Shown: one piece after another, positions 10,677 through 21,251 of the stretch
Numbering within the stretch: the first letter of the stretch is position 1
How the letters are laid out: each line of letters begins with the position of its first letter
Source of the DNA: Monosporascus cannonballus
Lineage: Eukaryota > Ascomycota > Sordariomycetes > Xylariales
DNA: 64,000 nucleotides
Assembly (NCBI GenBank): GCA_004154925.1
Contig: QJNS01000057.1
Location: 291,614-355,613, forward strand
Direction of reading: 5' to 3'
Made by a program: the position numbers and the translations under genes
The notes under the pieces: model-generated
What the model was told of the DNA's origin: nothing
Database searches by the model: none
Seen by the model: only the letters and a program-made list of their open reading frames with translations

Positions 10677-11381
10677 TGTGCTTAGTTGGAGTTCTGGTTG
10701 CTGTCACGTATATCACTCTAATAAGCCGGAATTATGGATGGAGAAGACCAGAGTTGAATTGGGCTTGATGGCAATGCGTTGTGATGAGGAGCTTTGGATT
10801 TTCTATTGTAGTCATCACCTCAAGAAATTATCAGGGTATGTTATGGAGGGGTTTGTCTGCGTGATTGCCTCTAAGTGATGATGATAGAAGACATCATCCG
10901 GCGTCACATGAGGTGTTCTGAATTGGTCCATGCGGCGCAGGGGTGACGATAATATACCCAACCAGGAAAGCATGAGTATGGGGCGCAGGGGGTAATCTCG
11001 AGTTGTGGCGTTCGGTTTGGTATGAAGGGTCCTTGTATGATAGATATTGCGTACTAAGACCGACATTATGGTGTGAATTACATCAATATCACGTAGCAAA
11101 CACTGGGCAGTCATTCCATGCAAGAGGTTGACGTCACGCCAAAGCGCTTTCCTCCTAGAAATACGATTACATCTGCCAGCTCCGGGCGACGGCAAGTCGA
11201 AGCCCACTCAATTAAATCCAATTAATTTCCGCCCCTGATTCAACGAAAACCAAAACCAATTCCTTTCTCCTCAAATCAGATCCGGCTCGCTCTCTAGATT
11301 GAAGCTTGTTTGAGTGAAGTCTTCTTGATATCTATCTCCGCACGCGCAAACAAAGCTGCTAACTGAATCGATTCCAGAACC
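10677..11381. other. Divergent intergenic region between con-6 and the 11382 gene
   Basis: About 705 bp separate the two start codons. Short ORFs here (for example 10815-11207 on the minus strand) have no recognisable features. No specific regulatory site could be assigned. Confidence 0.4.
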
Positions 11382-11833
11382 ATGTCGAAGGTCGCCTATC
11401 ACCAAAGTGACGACAAGGAGAGAACCACCACTGGTGTACGTGGCAACGAGGTACCAGAGGGCCAGGTCCAAGACGACTCGTTCGTGCTAGGCGCGGACAA
11501 GAAGGGCGAGTCGGTCCCTGTCGTAGGCGACAACGCCAAGGTCGAGGACCCTATCGATGCCAAAGAGGCGGATTCAAACCGACAACTGGGTAAGATGATG
11601 TATTTTCTTTTCAACTTCTTACGAATCGGCTGTTCCCTGCGCGTACTGCGCGAACGTGCCATCCGGTGGACAACTTTGGATTTTGATATTGACGATTTAT
11701 GACTTGTTTAGATCGCGATGAGAAAGAGGCTGTCAACCCGTCAAACATTGTGAAGGGAAGCCGTAGCAAGCCGCCTGCCGGTTCCCTCAAGGAGCCGTCA
11801 GATAAGGATCTCGGCTTGACGGAGGGCAGTTGA
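11382..11833 (+). CDS. Small hydrophilic protein of unknown function, two exons, 109 aa
   Basis: Exons are 11382-11589 and 11712-11833, 330 nt in frame, with a GTAAGA donor and a TTTAG acceptor. The start ATG is in good context (ACC before ATG). The product starts MSKVAYHQSDDKERTTTG and ends DKDLGLTEGS. It is rich in Asp, Glu, Lys and Ser and has no Cys, no signal peptide and no hydrophobic segment, so it is probably a disordered soluble protein. I do not recognise a family. The clean splice sites, in-frame join and position divergent from con-6 support a real gene. Confidence 0.62.
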
Positions 11834-12985
11834 AATGCTTGCTTGTCTTGATCTGACTTGGAAGGAGGTCAAATATCACTCGATGTCTGCACGAATGGAT
11901 TTATACATTTTACCTGCTGGCTGGATGGATACGGGGGGCTATTGTCACCGTAGTGCATCCAACTGAATCATGAATTCTGATGTTCTTTTAAGCTTCTCAC
12001 ACCGTTCGCATCGCAAGTGCCCGACTTGGTTAGCACCTCGTTCCGGGGTCATAGTTCCGATAGTGTGAACCAGAGTTAGCGCATTTCGGGAATGCTACTG
12101 TAATACAGCATTGACGCAAGGCGCCCTTGGGGGGCGCTTTCGATCTCTGTTCCGTCAACCTGGAACCCAATGAAAGCTGCTCCGTACGCCCCCCTGTTAA
12201 TTTCCAAGGCATGCCCCTGCGGCTTACTGTCAGATCTAAATCCAAGTTCCGTTTATCGCTGGTGATTGAATCATGAGCCAGTCCGGACCCGCAGACTCCT
12301 CGCTCTTATAGTCCATCCACTCCTCGATGGCCCGTGGGCTCTCGGGGCGTGTTCCTTTCCTATGCCCTCCGACGCTATACAGCTCTTGATTCTTCGGCTG
12401 TTCACTCATTCCATCCGTCGGCAGTCGACAGTCAGCAAGCCTCAACTAGTGAGTGCATTGCTCTGGAGCGTGCAGGCCACCCAAACACGCAGTTCGTCTT
12501 GATATGCCCTACCCCAATGCTAGGCCCGAGACGCCGTGTTCTTGCCGATGGACTATTTTGACAATCAACCATCGGTCTCGTTTGACATCTTTCGGGAGTG
12601 GAGTCGTTCAGGCTTTTGGGCGTGGCGGCCTCGTTCGTCTTATCGGTGGAGGCACAGGTGCCTTCACTGCACTCTGCCTCGGCGACGTCAAGGAGTGCGA
12701 CGGAACCTGCGTTCGCATGACCCATCACAGATCTATGCCAAATAGGCCGGTAATTCACCTTGATGTAGGAGAGGTCACTTCGAGGTTTTAATTGCAATGA
12801 ACCCGTAGCCCATATCTGATGACCTCGGGCTGCAACCGAGCTAACTTTCGAGTTTCGAATTAGTCTGGAGCCATCTGACGCCTTATTGCCCGATCAGCAG
12901 ACGCAGAGGTGGTTGGTGAAAGGTTGACCCCCGATGCCGATGCACGTCAAGGATCTGGTGCTGTTTTGCCAAGCAACTCTCATCG
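11834..12985. other. Spacer without a recognisable gene
   Basis: Overlapping ORFs on both strands at 12266-12797 have no recognised motif or splice structure. I do not annotate them. Confidence 0.4.
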
Positions 12986-13690
12986 TAAATATGCGCAAGT
13001 TATAATTCTGACTTAAAATATGACAGTGAATTTGATAAAAATATGGGAAGGGTATATACATCTATTATTATAAAAAGGGGCTAACGATATATAACACCAC
13101 TCGTCGTAACTGGCCGTTTCTTAAAATAATTAATCACTTTTATCAGCACGTTATCTTAGAGTGTAGTTCTTAAACTTTCAGCGTGGCTTGCTATTTAACT
13201 TTTTTGGATGGAATAATATAATAGTTGGAAATTTCGACAAATTAAAATGGATTAATCGGCAACCTACAATCTTTTCAGTATCCGATTTCGTTACTGAAAA
13301 CTTATGTCCGTACGTTTAGCAAACTTTAAAAAAAATATAAATTTTAATTAAGTGCATCGTCGAAAACGGAGACGGTATTTGCAAGCAAAAATATACTTAA
13401 GGTATAAACCACAGATATGCATCGTTATAAAACCTACGTAACTTCAAAATCAACCGCCCATGCTGAGAATTTACGAACTGTCCCTTAATATAAGCAGGAA
13501 TATACACTTGTATATAATGTATAGTAAACATTATGCTCTATATAAACATCTCCTTAAATTATTCATTAATCTCATGTCCGCTGGCGCCCTAAATACATTA
13601 TCATAATATTTCTAACAGAGTACCCGCTGGCCTTAAATAGCGAAACGGACTACGTACAGGTAGTTAATAAGGAAGCCCGTACGGGTTGCA
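12986..13690. repeat. AT-rich patch, probable RIP-mutated relic
   Basis: Composition drops sharply to AT-rich with poly-A/T runs and no ORF of length, as in the block at 49-63 kb. No parent element could be recognised. RIP is inferred from composition only. Confidence 0.5.
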
Positions 13691-13877
13691 CTTATTTGTG
13701 CATCTTCTAAGTGTCGTAGAGGTAGCGGTAACTAATATTGAACTATGCTAAGGAGTGCATGTAGCTCAGCTCCAACGAGAGCGAGCTGTTCCCCAAAGGA
13801 CTCGTATGGCGAAGAACTGCCGCCTTTGAATATATTTGCCTACGGAAGACACCGGAGTTGTCCAGCCCGTATCCTGT

Positions 13878-13919
13878 GGGGGGGGGGGGGGGGGGGCGGG
13901 GCCCCCCCCCCCCCCCCCC
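13878..13919. other. Homopolymer junction: G run meeting a C run
   Basis: Nineteen G (13878-13896), one C, four G and eighteen C (13902-13919) form a near-palindrome. The same pattern around an N gap at 24051-24163 suggests a sequencing or assembly artefact rather than genomic sequence. The true sequence here may be missing or collapsed. Confidence 0.75.
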
Positions 13920-14038
13920 AACATTCCCGTTGCGTCTTTCTTCCCTCCCAACGCCTTGCTCTCATCGGGAATCTCTTTTGGTCATCTCCTCCCTTCCAAA
14001 AGACCCTTTTTCGTCTTGGATGGAGCAAAAACCCTCGC

Positions 14039-14635
14039 TTAACAAGGTCCAAGACTGTCTGTTACGGGGTCAGCGAAGTCCAGACAGCCGTTGAAGTAGG
14101 CTACCTACCATAAGTGCAGCCGGCATCTGTGTAATAGGCGCTGACGTAGCAGCGCTCCCGCACAAGCCGTTGCCAGACGCAGTTTGTGCGGCCATTGATG
14201 GTGACGCACTCGCCTCGGACGGCACAGTCGAAGTTATCTGCAACGAGTCAGTCTCCATCGCGCACCTGGCTCTCTGTCCCTTCTCCCCCCCTCTACATAT
14301 GGGCTTCCCGCAAGCGAGACATGGTGTTTCTGGAAAACTGTGATCGTGTACTTACAGTAACTTCCGCCCTCGACATAATAAGGAGCATTACATCTCGTAC
14401 TAGCGCATGTGCGGCAGTTGACGCGCCTTCTGCCGTTGATGCGGCACACGCGGTCGCGCGCGAAGAGCTTGGCGGGGGCGTCGGTGTTATCGCTGGTGCC
14501 TTGGGCGGCGACGGCTTCGGAGGAGATCTGCAGCTCCGAATCCGCGTCACGGGCTTCGACGACTTCCTCGGGGGCTGGGAGGGCGAGGATGCCGAGGGGA
14601 AGGAGGAAAGTGACGAGGAATTTGGTCAACTGCAT
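14039..14635 (-). CDS. Small secreted cysteine-rich protein, three exons, 142 aa (candidate effector)
   Basis: Exons are complement(14356-14635, 14109-14237, 14039-14058), 429 nt in frame. The N-terminus is a clear signal peptide (MQLTKFLVTFLLPLGILALP), followed by an acidic linker that may be a propeptide. The mature part from about residue 62 has regularly spaced Cys: CRINGRRRVNCRTC, STRC, then after intron 1 DCAVRGECVTINGRTNC, later CYVSAYYTDAGC, and a last Cys two codons before the end of splicing. INGRRRVNC and INGRTNC look like two halves of an internal repeat, recalling small SH3-like secreted fungal proteins; that is inference. The 20-bp last exon is supported by a GTAGGT donor, a CAG acceptor 50 bp on, and an ending GPC-stop that supplies the final Cys. 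Without that splice the protein ends CTYGR. Confidence 0.75.
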
Positions 14636-16085
14636 TGTGATGGCGGCTAGCTAGGTGGATAGTTTCTGGCTTGAGGTTTGATGAAGTGCTGTGGTGTCTT
14701 CGAGGCGAAATAAATGTCACTCTAACCGGGAGACAGGAGGTTTATATACTCAGCGAGGTGACCTAGATCATCCAAGTGTTCCGGAGGCGTTACGTAACGC
14801 CATTCTCCGTGATTGAAGGTTCTCCTGTGGCTGCCTTGGGATGCCTTGGACCTTCTTTGAGAGATATGACCTCGGCGGCACATCGGTCTCGCATCCTCGT
14901 CGTACATGTGAGTCGTCAGTGATGACTTACAAAAAGTCCGCAGCATATCACGAGGAGCCCGTGACCACCTGGTTGGAAGCTGAAAGACTATTAGGCAAGT
15001 GCGATCTGGCCCTGTCGAAAGGGAAGTCGTATATTGGGATTCCAGCCATAAAGCTGCATATGTCCCGAGTCACAGGGGAGCCCAGATATGCAGTGCCGCA
15101 TTGGTGGGTATTAGGTAAAAGACGATTTAACGGAGTCTATTCATGATACACTAATTTTACCACGCGCATATGTCCTATTCCAGACCTAGTAGTCGTATCG
15201 GGGTATAATCTTTCCATACTCCTGGTAAGATGATGCCGGCTTATGGTTGTGCAGCCAGGTCGAGAACAGATCGCCGGGCCTAGAGTATATGTTTTGATTA
15301 TAAGGTTTTGCTGGGTTAGGAATATGGGCCTCGGCGTCCCACCCGCACGGTACTTGGGCCCAGAGGTCTGGAACCCACCTTACATGGGCCCACATTCCCG
15401 ATATAGCTCAAGCAGGTCAAGAAGTTAAGATCATTCGAAGTCTGCCCCAACATCTTCCTGCAAGCCAAGTGCGAGCCTGATTATCTTGTCTTTCACCCCG
15501 AAGACCCCTCATTCTTCTGGGGTTACATCGTCTGCGACACACGCCCTTCGCGTTGTACAGAGTGACGATGTTTTAGAGCTTATGCAGAGCCATTTAGGAG
15601 ACGTTCTTTGAGATATCCGAGTGTGCCGTCAGTTCAATCCCACACAAGAATGCAATATGTAGATGTCTGTAGGTGGTGGGATATAACCGCGTGATAGCTA
15701 CAACTAGAGTTCCCAAGGACATCAAGGGGTCAGTAAACACAGAGAAACAAAACAAAAATGAGAAGATAGAGGGCGAGGGAAATAGGGGACGAAGGGAGAT
15801 AGCAGATAGTTTTAGCCTTCATCTCAAAGGACTTAGTGAATATAGCCTTTCACCCGCATGTATTTGTACACCCTGCGGTTCGAAGACCACTTATCTTGCT
15901 TCGATTCACCCCTGCTGCATAGCTCCGTAACTCCCGCTTCAAACGTGAAATCGTATGCCTACACCGTATAATTATTCGGGCCGTTTAACCCTTGGAGTGC
16001 CGTGTTACCATAAGATAATAGCTCCGCTTGCCTAAGTTATTATGGGTGCTACGCATATACTAACTTCAATAACATTTAAACCTGA
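14636..16085. other. Spacer without a recognisable gene
   Basis: It includes the promoter side of the secreted-protein gene. ORFs such as 14841-15146 (+) and 15673-15930 (+) have no family resemblance that I can see. Confidence 0.4.
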
Positions 16086-16100
16086 GGAATACTCAAGGCT

Positions 16101-16116
16101 GCCGCGGCGCCGCGGC
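16101..16116. repeat. Perfect 16-bp GC palindrome
   Basis: GCCGCGGCGCCGCGGC reads the same on both strands and sits in AT-rich spacer. No known site is implied. Confidence 0.85.
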
Positions 16117-16379
16117 GGCACAATATACCGTCATTTTCAAAGCGGTATCCCTACAAAACTTGTATACGAAGGGTTCGTAGCAGCCTTTTAACATATAAGG
16201 GCTGGTTTCGGCCTGCTGACTTAAACTTCTATGAAAGCTGATAGTGTCCCACCATAGTGTAGGGTCTCACACTTTTCGGCACTATTCAGATTCGACAATT
16301 TCGTAAGCCGTCATACGCCCCAAGGTCGAGGCTTCGCCCCCCGGCACCCACCTTTAACGGGTAACTAGGTTGACTCCAC

Positions 16380-16780
16380 CTTAGCGCGTTAACCTAGCTA
16401 GCCGTCAAACCCTGGAAGCCTGGGTCAGCCGTCGACCTGGCTAGTCGTAACCCAGCTGGGCGTCGACCTGGCCGGGTATCGACCTGGCCGGGCGTCGACT
16501 AAACCGCCGGCAAAAAAAAATCAAGCATCCCCTCCCCCCTTTCTCACCTGTTAGCTAGGGCCCGCAAAGCTAGCCGGTTAGCTAGGTAGACGGCTAGGGC
16601 TTGCGGGGCTTGCAGGTCGGCGATTAGCTATGGCTTCCAGGGCTTCCATGTGGGCGGTTAGCCAGGTCATTGGCAGGCACCCTAGGTCGACGATAAGGTT
16701 GGCGATGTGGTCCACGATAAGGTTAGGTTAAGAACCAGGGCTTCCAGGGCTTAAGGCATTGGCAGGTCTTGTACGGGCCA
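16380..16780. repeat. Imperfect GC-rich repeats (GTCGACCTGGC and GGCTTCCAGGGCTT motifs)
   Basis: The motif CGACCTGGC recurs several times between about 16432 and 16490 with spacers such as CGGGCGT. GGCTTCCAGGGCTT recurs near 16631 and 16738, and TTAGCTAGG variants lie between. It looks like degenerated minisatellite-type spacer DNA. Confidence 0.6.
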
Positions 16781-17480
16781 TACAAATTGGCGGGGGTCTC
16801 AAGGAGACAGACCCGTACCTAGCATTTTGCGAATTAAGAACCTCCATATTACAGTAGGTATCGGCTTAGTGCAAAGAAGCTGGCCAGCTGAAAAGGATCC
16901 GGGCATCTAAGTCGGGAAATACCGTCCAAGGATGTTAGACTTACCCATCATACGTAGTGCTCGCCGCTTACCTTTATTTTCCCATTTGGGACGTGCCGGG
17001 AGCCAAATGCGGATATCCCTTCCCGCCGGGTCCACCACTACAGAACCAGGTAAACGCCCATATAAAGGGCTCCACATAAGAGCTCTATATAAACATGCTT
17101 TGACGGTTTGCTAGTGCTTACCGCTATTCGTAAGATGACAGACATCGATCTTGCGCCCCGGTTAGGCTGACCATGGACAATCAGAGTACGGTAGTATCTT
17201 TGTGGTATGTGGTGTTTGGCGAAAGGGAGATATAATTTATATCCGATTGAATTATATTAGGAACCCGCGTTGTATTTCTTATTAATTCCATCGCTCGCCG
17301 TACCGGGTATTGAGGGGTCGCAGTTGCGAAGTCCTCTGGCCCGCTGAATAAGAATCGTACTAACAACCAAACATGGATCCCCTGTACCCGGAGAATTACC
17401 TGCATTAAGCTTTCCGGGGTCGTACTGTATGTGTTAACATGGCGGCTAGTAGCCAGCGGGTGAACGGCTAAGGCTAGGCT

Positions 17481-17500
17481 TAGTTAGGGTTAGGGTTAGG
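17481..17500. repeat. Short interstitial telomere-like tract
   Basis: TTAGTTAGGGTTAGGGTTAGG contains TTAGGG units in tandem, the telomere repeat of filamentous fungi. Related CTTAGG and GGCTAAGG words lie on either side. It is too short to be a telomere. Confidence 0.6.
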
Positions 17501-17867
17501 CTTAGAGGTTATGCTTAGGCCTCGGGGTGGTGTTGGGAATCCGCCGAGATACCCCCATTTAGGTATATGCTCTTGATATTGCAGGAATGGGGGTGACGGT
17601 GTTGGTCGTGGTGTTACGGCAAAAGTACCAACGATGACCTGGCTGCCAACTTAGTTTGCATCGGCTGAAAGGTGATAGGCGGTGGGATTGCTAAAGAGCC
17701 TTTAGTGTGGTAAGCAGGGAAAGGACATCGGTTTAACGCAGTTAACGAAACTGGGGCGCGACCCTGGCCGAAGTGGACAATGTATATGCCATATACTTTC
17801 CATAGGAATCTACCTTCTGGCTTTATATGGCATATGGCAGACCAGTGGATGTAATTAACAAAATAAT

Positions 17868-18137
17868 AACCCCCCTAGGAGTTGTAGGGGAAAGAGTTTC
17901 AATATAATAACCCTTCGTTTCAACTCCCTTCGTAAGCTCAATACGTTAAAACGAGGGCAAATTACCTTCCGTAGTTTAGACGAAGGAAGGGAGTATGTAG
18001 CAATCCGGTTTCTCACCAACGAAAGAGGCAACGGAGAAGTCCATCGTAATAGACAAAAAAAGCTGAAATTGGGTGGGATGATTGTATTACAGCACGGCAG
18101 GCCAACTCTGACCGCCTTGCAGATCAAGGGATCATAA
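17868..18137 (+). other. Unidentified ORF fragment with protein-like composition
   Basis: A frame open for roughly 85-90 codons without a clear Met ends at TAA 18135-18137. It reads plausibly as protein, for example FRSLDEGREYVAIRFLTNER and later GGMIVLQHGRPTLTALQ. I do not recognise the family. The minus strand of the same stretch is also open (17855-18127), so the coding strand is not certain. It could be a degraded exon or transposon-derived piece. Confidence 0.3.
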
Positions 18138-18217
18138 AAGAGGCGTTATGCACCTTGAGAGATAGCAACGAATAGCAAAGGGGTTTTATCCGGATAAGGT
18201 AACAGACACAATGCAGC

Positions 18218-19094
18218 TTATAACCAATACTGGCGAATTATCTCTCGAGAGCCTGGCTTCGGCACTTGATCGAGAGGCAGCATCGACTCGAGCATAGGGG
18301 ACTTGACAGGAGAGACCCGCCATACCCCAATAGATGCCGGCTTATTCAGCAGCCCCGGCATGGCTTCCCTTCCCGAGCGCCTTACCCTCACCCAGTCCGA
18401 AAAGGATGTCCGCATTCTGAGCTGTGGCGAGGCCGGTGCGGCAACCGCCACCATTGTGCGCCCGCCCGCCGCCTTCTCGAAAGGCGGCCCGCGCGAGTTT
18501 CTCGCTTTCGGATCGAGACTGCAGGCTGCTCCTACGCGCCGGACAAAGAGGTGCTCTTGCTTCCCGATCTGCGTGTTATAGCCGTCTGGCAGGCAGGCGA
18601 TGAAGTCGCGGATACTGGCGTCACGGCACACGGCGCGGAGCTGCTCATCGGCGACGTACTCGGGATCCACGCCGAGGAGGTTGTTCTCGCGGAGGGTGCC
18701 TTGGAACAGGGGTTCGGCTCCTGAACGACAGGCGACAGACGCTTACGCTACTCGTAGAGGTCGATGTCCGTGACGTCGGTGCCGTTGGCTAGGATCCGGC
18801 CGTGCCGGATGGCATCGAACCGCTCAATGAGCGAGATTATACTGCTCTTGCCAACTACCGGAAGGACCAACGAGACCCCAAAATGGCCCTTTCCGATTGC
18901 GAGGTCGAGGCCTCTAAAGATGGTGACATCGCGGGTGGGGTATTGAAGTAAAGCATTTTTATCAGCTCAATCCTGATACCATCAGCTGTGTCAAGGATAT
19001 GCGCTTTCTCCGAAGCACCCTCTACGTGACGAGTAAGTTCTTCGCGCGTCGATGGAAGCTCTTTGAAATCGTAGAGTGATGTAATAAACCTCAA
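18218..19094 (-). pseudogene. Broken ABC transporter nucleotide-binding domain (ABCB/MDR-like)
   Basis: Shifting minus-strand frames give an ABC ATPase domain in order: VLQYPTRDVTIFRGLDLAIGKG, an altered Walker A (PVVGKSS where GPSGCGKSS is usual), IISLIERF, ILANGTDVTDIDLYE, then after a frameshift EP.LFQGTLRENNLLGVDPEY, FIACLPDGYNTQIGK, AAGGRTMVAVA, and NADILFGLGEGKALGKGSHA. The stretch that should hold the LSGGQ signature, Walker B and D-loop is missing or scrambled, and a stop follows LYE. The membrane domain is absent apart from a possible linker around 18960-19094. The relatives are fungal multidrug or leptomycin-type exporters. It is non-functional, and the loss of the catalytic core together with frameshifts points to old decay rather than a sequencing slip. 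Confidence 0.8.
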
Positions 19095-19265
19095 CTCGAT
19101 TTGAGTATGATCTCAATATTCTAAAGACTAAATTTTTGTAAAGCTCCCAGAGCAAGTTTCAGACGGGACTGGTTTGTATTCGCTAATCCAATGCTTTGCT
19201 GTTGCGTAGTCTCTCCATCTCAACTCCCGTCCGTCGATGGCGCTGGATTCATCTACGATACATGG

Positions 19266-20171
19266 TCAGTTAGTCGTTCTCGCGAGCGCGGTCATCTCAT
19301 ACTCGTACCCGGCGCTGCGCCCCAGAATCGGCCCGGCCGCGGCTCCCCCACCCTCCTCCTCGTCGCGCACCCTGCGCCAGCCCTCGCGGTCGTGCTCGTC
19401 GAGGTCCGAGCCCGGGGTCGGGTACGGCTCGTCGCAGTCGCGGCCGCTCAGGCTCGGCCAGTAGCGGCGATAGGCGAACCAGGCAACAAGGAAGCCGAGG
19501 GCGGAGCCGACGCACACGTCGTAGACGTCGTGGCGGTAGTCCTGGCAGCGGCTGATGGCGATGAGGGCGGCGCCGAGCAGGGGCGCGAGGCACAGCAGGG
19601 CGCGCCCGAGGTCGCGACGGTCGCGGAAGACGCGCAGCTGGCCGGCGAGGAAGAAGGCCAGGTAGCCGAGCCCCGCGAAGCTGAAGCTCGAGTGGCCCGA
19701 GGGGAAGGAGCGCCAGCCGTCGTGCAGCGTGTGGTGCTCAGTCTCGGTGCACACGTCGATGCCGACGAGGACGCCCGGGGCGGTGCCTGCGGCGGGCTTG
19801 CAGCGCGCCACGAGGTCCGGCCGCGGCCGCCCCACGGTGTTCTTGACGACGTCGGTCAGGAAAGAGGCCAGCACGAGGCTGATGGCGAGCCCGAGCACGG
19901 CCGAGTGCTGCTTGTGGAAGCTCGCGCGCGCGACCACGGCGTTCCAGAACAGCAGGACACCCAGCGGAACGAACAAGGCGTACACGAAGTTCAACCAGAC
20001 CGGGACGCGCTCGACCTCGGCGTGCGGGAAGGAGATGCGCAGATCGTTGATGGAGAACAGGCGGTGGAAGGGCTCGACGAGGAAATTGATGAGCAGGTAG
20101 GCAGTCAGAAGGCCGGCGAAGCCGAGATAGTCGGGCGCGTAGGAATGCTGCGATCGGGGTAAGAGGGTCAT
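19266..20171 (-). CDS. PAP2-family lipid phosphate phosphatase (DPP1-like), 301 aa
   Basis: It dephosphorylates phosphatidate, lysophosphatidate or diacylglycerol pyrophosphate in membranes, the role of yeast Dpp1/Lpp1. All three catalytic motifs are present: KNTVGRPRP at residues 110-118 (K-x6-RP), PSGH at 157-160, and SRCQDYRHDVYD at 207-218 (SR-x5-H-x3-D). About six hydrophobic segments flank them. The C-terminal tail from about 240 is hydrophilic and acidic and probably cytosolic. The length matches the family. The gene is one exon, GC-rich, and starts at the first Met. It is divergent from the URN1-like gene across 1.08 kb. Confidence 0.92.
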   Translation of the reverse strand: MTLLPRSQHSYAPDYLGFAGLLTAYLLINFLVEPFHRLFSINDLRISFPHAEVERVPVWLNFVYALFVPLGVLLFWNAVVARASFHKQHSAVLGLAISLVLASFLTDVVKNTVGRPRPDLVARCKPAAGTAPGVLVGIDVCTETEHHTLHDGWRSFPSGHSSFSFAGLGYLAFFLAGQLRVFRDRRDLGRALLCLAPLLGAALIAISRCQDYRHDVYDVCVGSALGFLVAWFAYRRYWPSLSGRDCDEPYPTPGSDLDEHDREGWRRVRDEEEGGGAAAGPILGRSAGYEYEMTALARTTN

Positions 20172-21251
20172 TGTCAGTCAGTTTAACTACCTAGTCTCCG
20201 GAATTGCGAGATAATGCGTGCGTAATCTTCGTCTCATAGACATTGCCATGACCCTATCACTAGCAGCGGGAAGGGGGGAAGAGGGGGGATATTGCGTCGT
20301 ACAGTCCAGAATCTGGAAATAGCCCCTATTATTATTATGCCTCCCGCGCCATCCTTATCGCCATTCCGGCCGGGCGGATCGTATCGCGGGGCCATTGCTG
20401 CAAGTCACCGGCCACGTATAGATTTGAAGATATTCCACAGCATCTCGATGGGGCGGGGGAGGTTCGGAAAAGATGAATATTTATATATATATATATATAC
20501 ATATAAATATATATATATGAAAGTAGCGTAGGTGCGTGGGCGCTGTCGTCGACTATTTCGGATGGGAAAAGTTACGGTAGGGGTTTTACTCGGTAGCGAT
20601 CCTGCGTAATTACCGCAGCTCACGTGACGCCATGACGTTCCTGGGCCGTCCACTAAAATAGTAACCAACCAACAGACAAAGCTCTTTAGTGGACCACTTC
20701 AAGGTGTCTTCGGAGTGACGCGCCGTGACATGATACAGAGTAAGTAACTACCGACATACTTACTACCTCTAGGATAGTTTAACCTCCCCGTTAGGTATAT
20801 TTATTCATCTTTAAAGTTTTGTTGCTTTTTCCGATAAATATATAGCTTTAACCGTCTTATATATAAACTCTTAATTATTGCCCCATTCCGATACTCAAAT
20901 GCTTATATAAATTAAATCTCAGTGCAGCGATAGCGGTATATTTAATTTAATGCCGGAGAGTACCGGACTGGTCTGTAAAAATTCGGCCTGATACCTACTC
21001 AGTACATGGTAGGGTACCTAGCATGCCCCCCTCCCCCCCCCCGACACCCGGGAGTCGGCGCGCTAAATTCCGGAACGGCATCTTCGCCTTCTAAAGCCTC
21101 TGAAGCCAATATCCCGTCCCTAATCAGCACTATTTCATACAAGAAACCTCGAATTTCTGGCAACAACCGCAGGGACTGATTCCTGACAACTCGCCCAGCA
21201 AGGACGGCAACAATACCACCTAATACATGCTCGTGAATTCAATTTGATGAG
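20172..21251. other. Divergent intergenic region between PAP2 and URN1-like genes
   Basis: It holds a TA-rich microsatellite (about 20476-20520), an AT-rich patch at about 20760-20960, and a C run near 21025-21042. No gene is recognised. Promoters of both neighbours must lie here. Confidence 0.5.
20476..20520. repeat. TA-rich microsatellite
   Basis: Alternating TA dinucleotides are broken by single ACATATAA and ATAAATAT steps. Confidence 0.85.
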
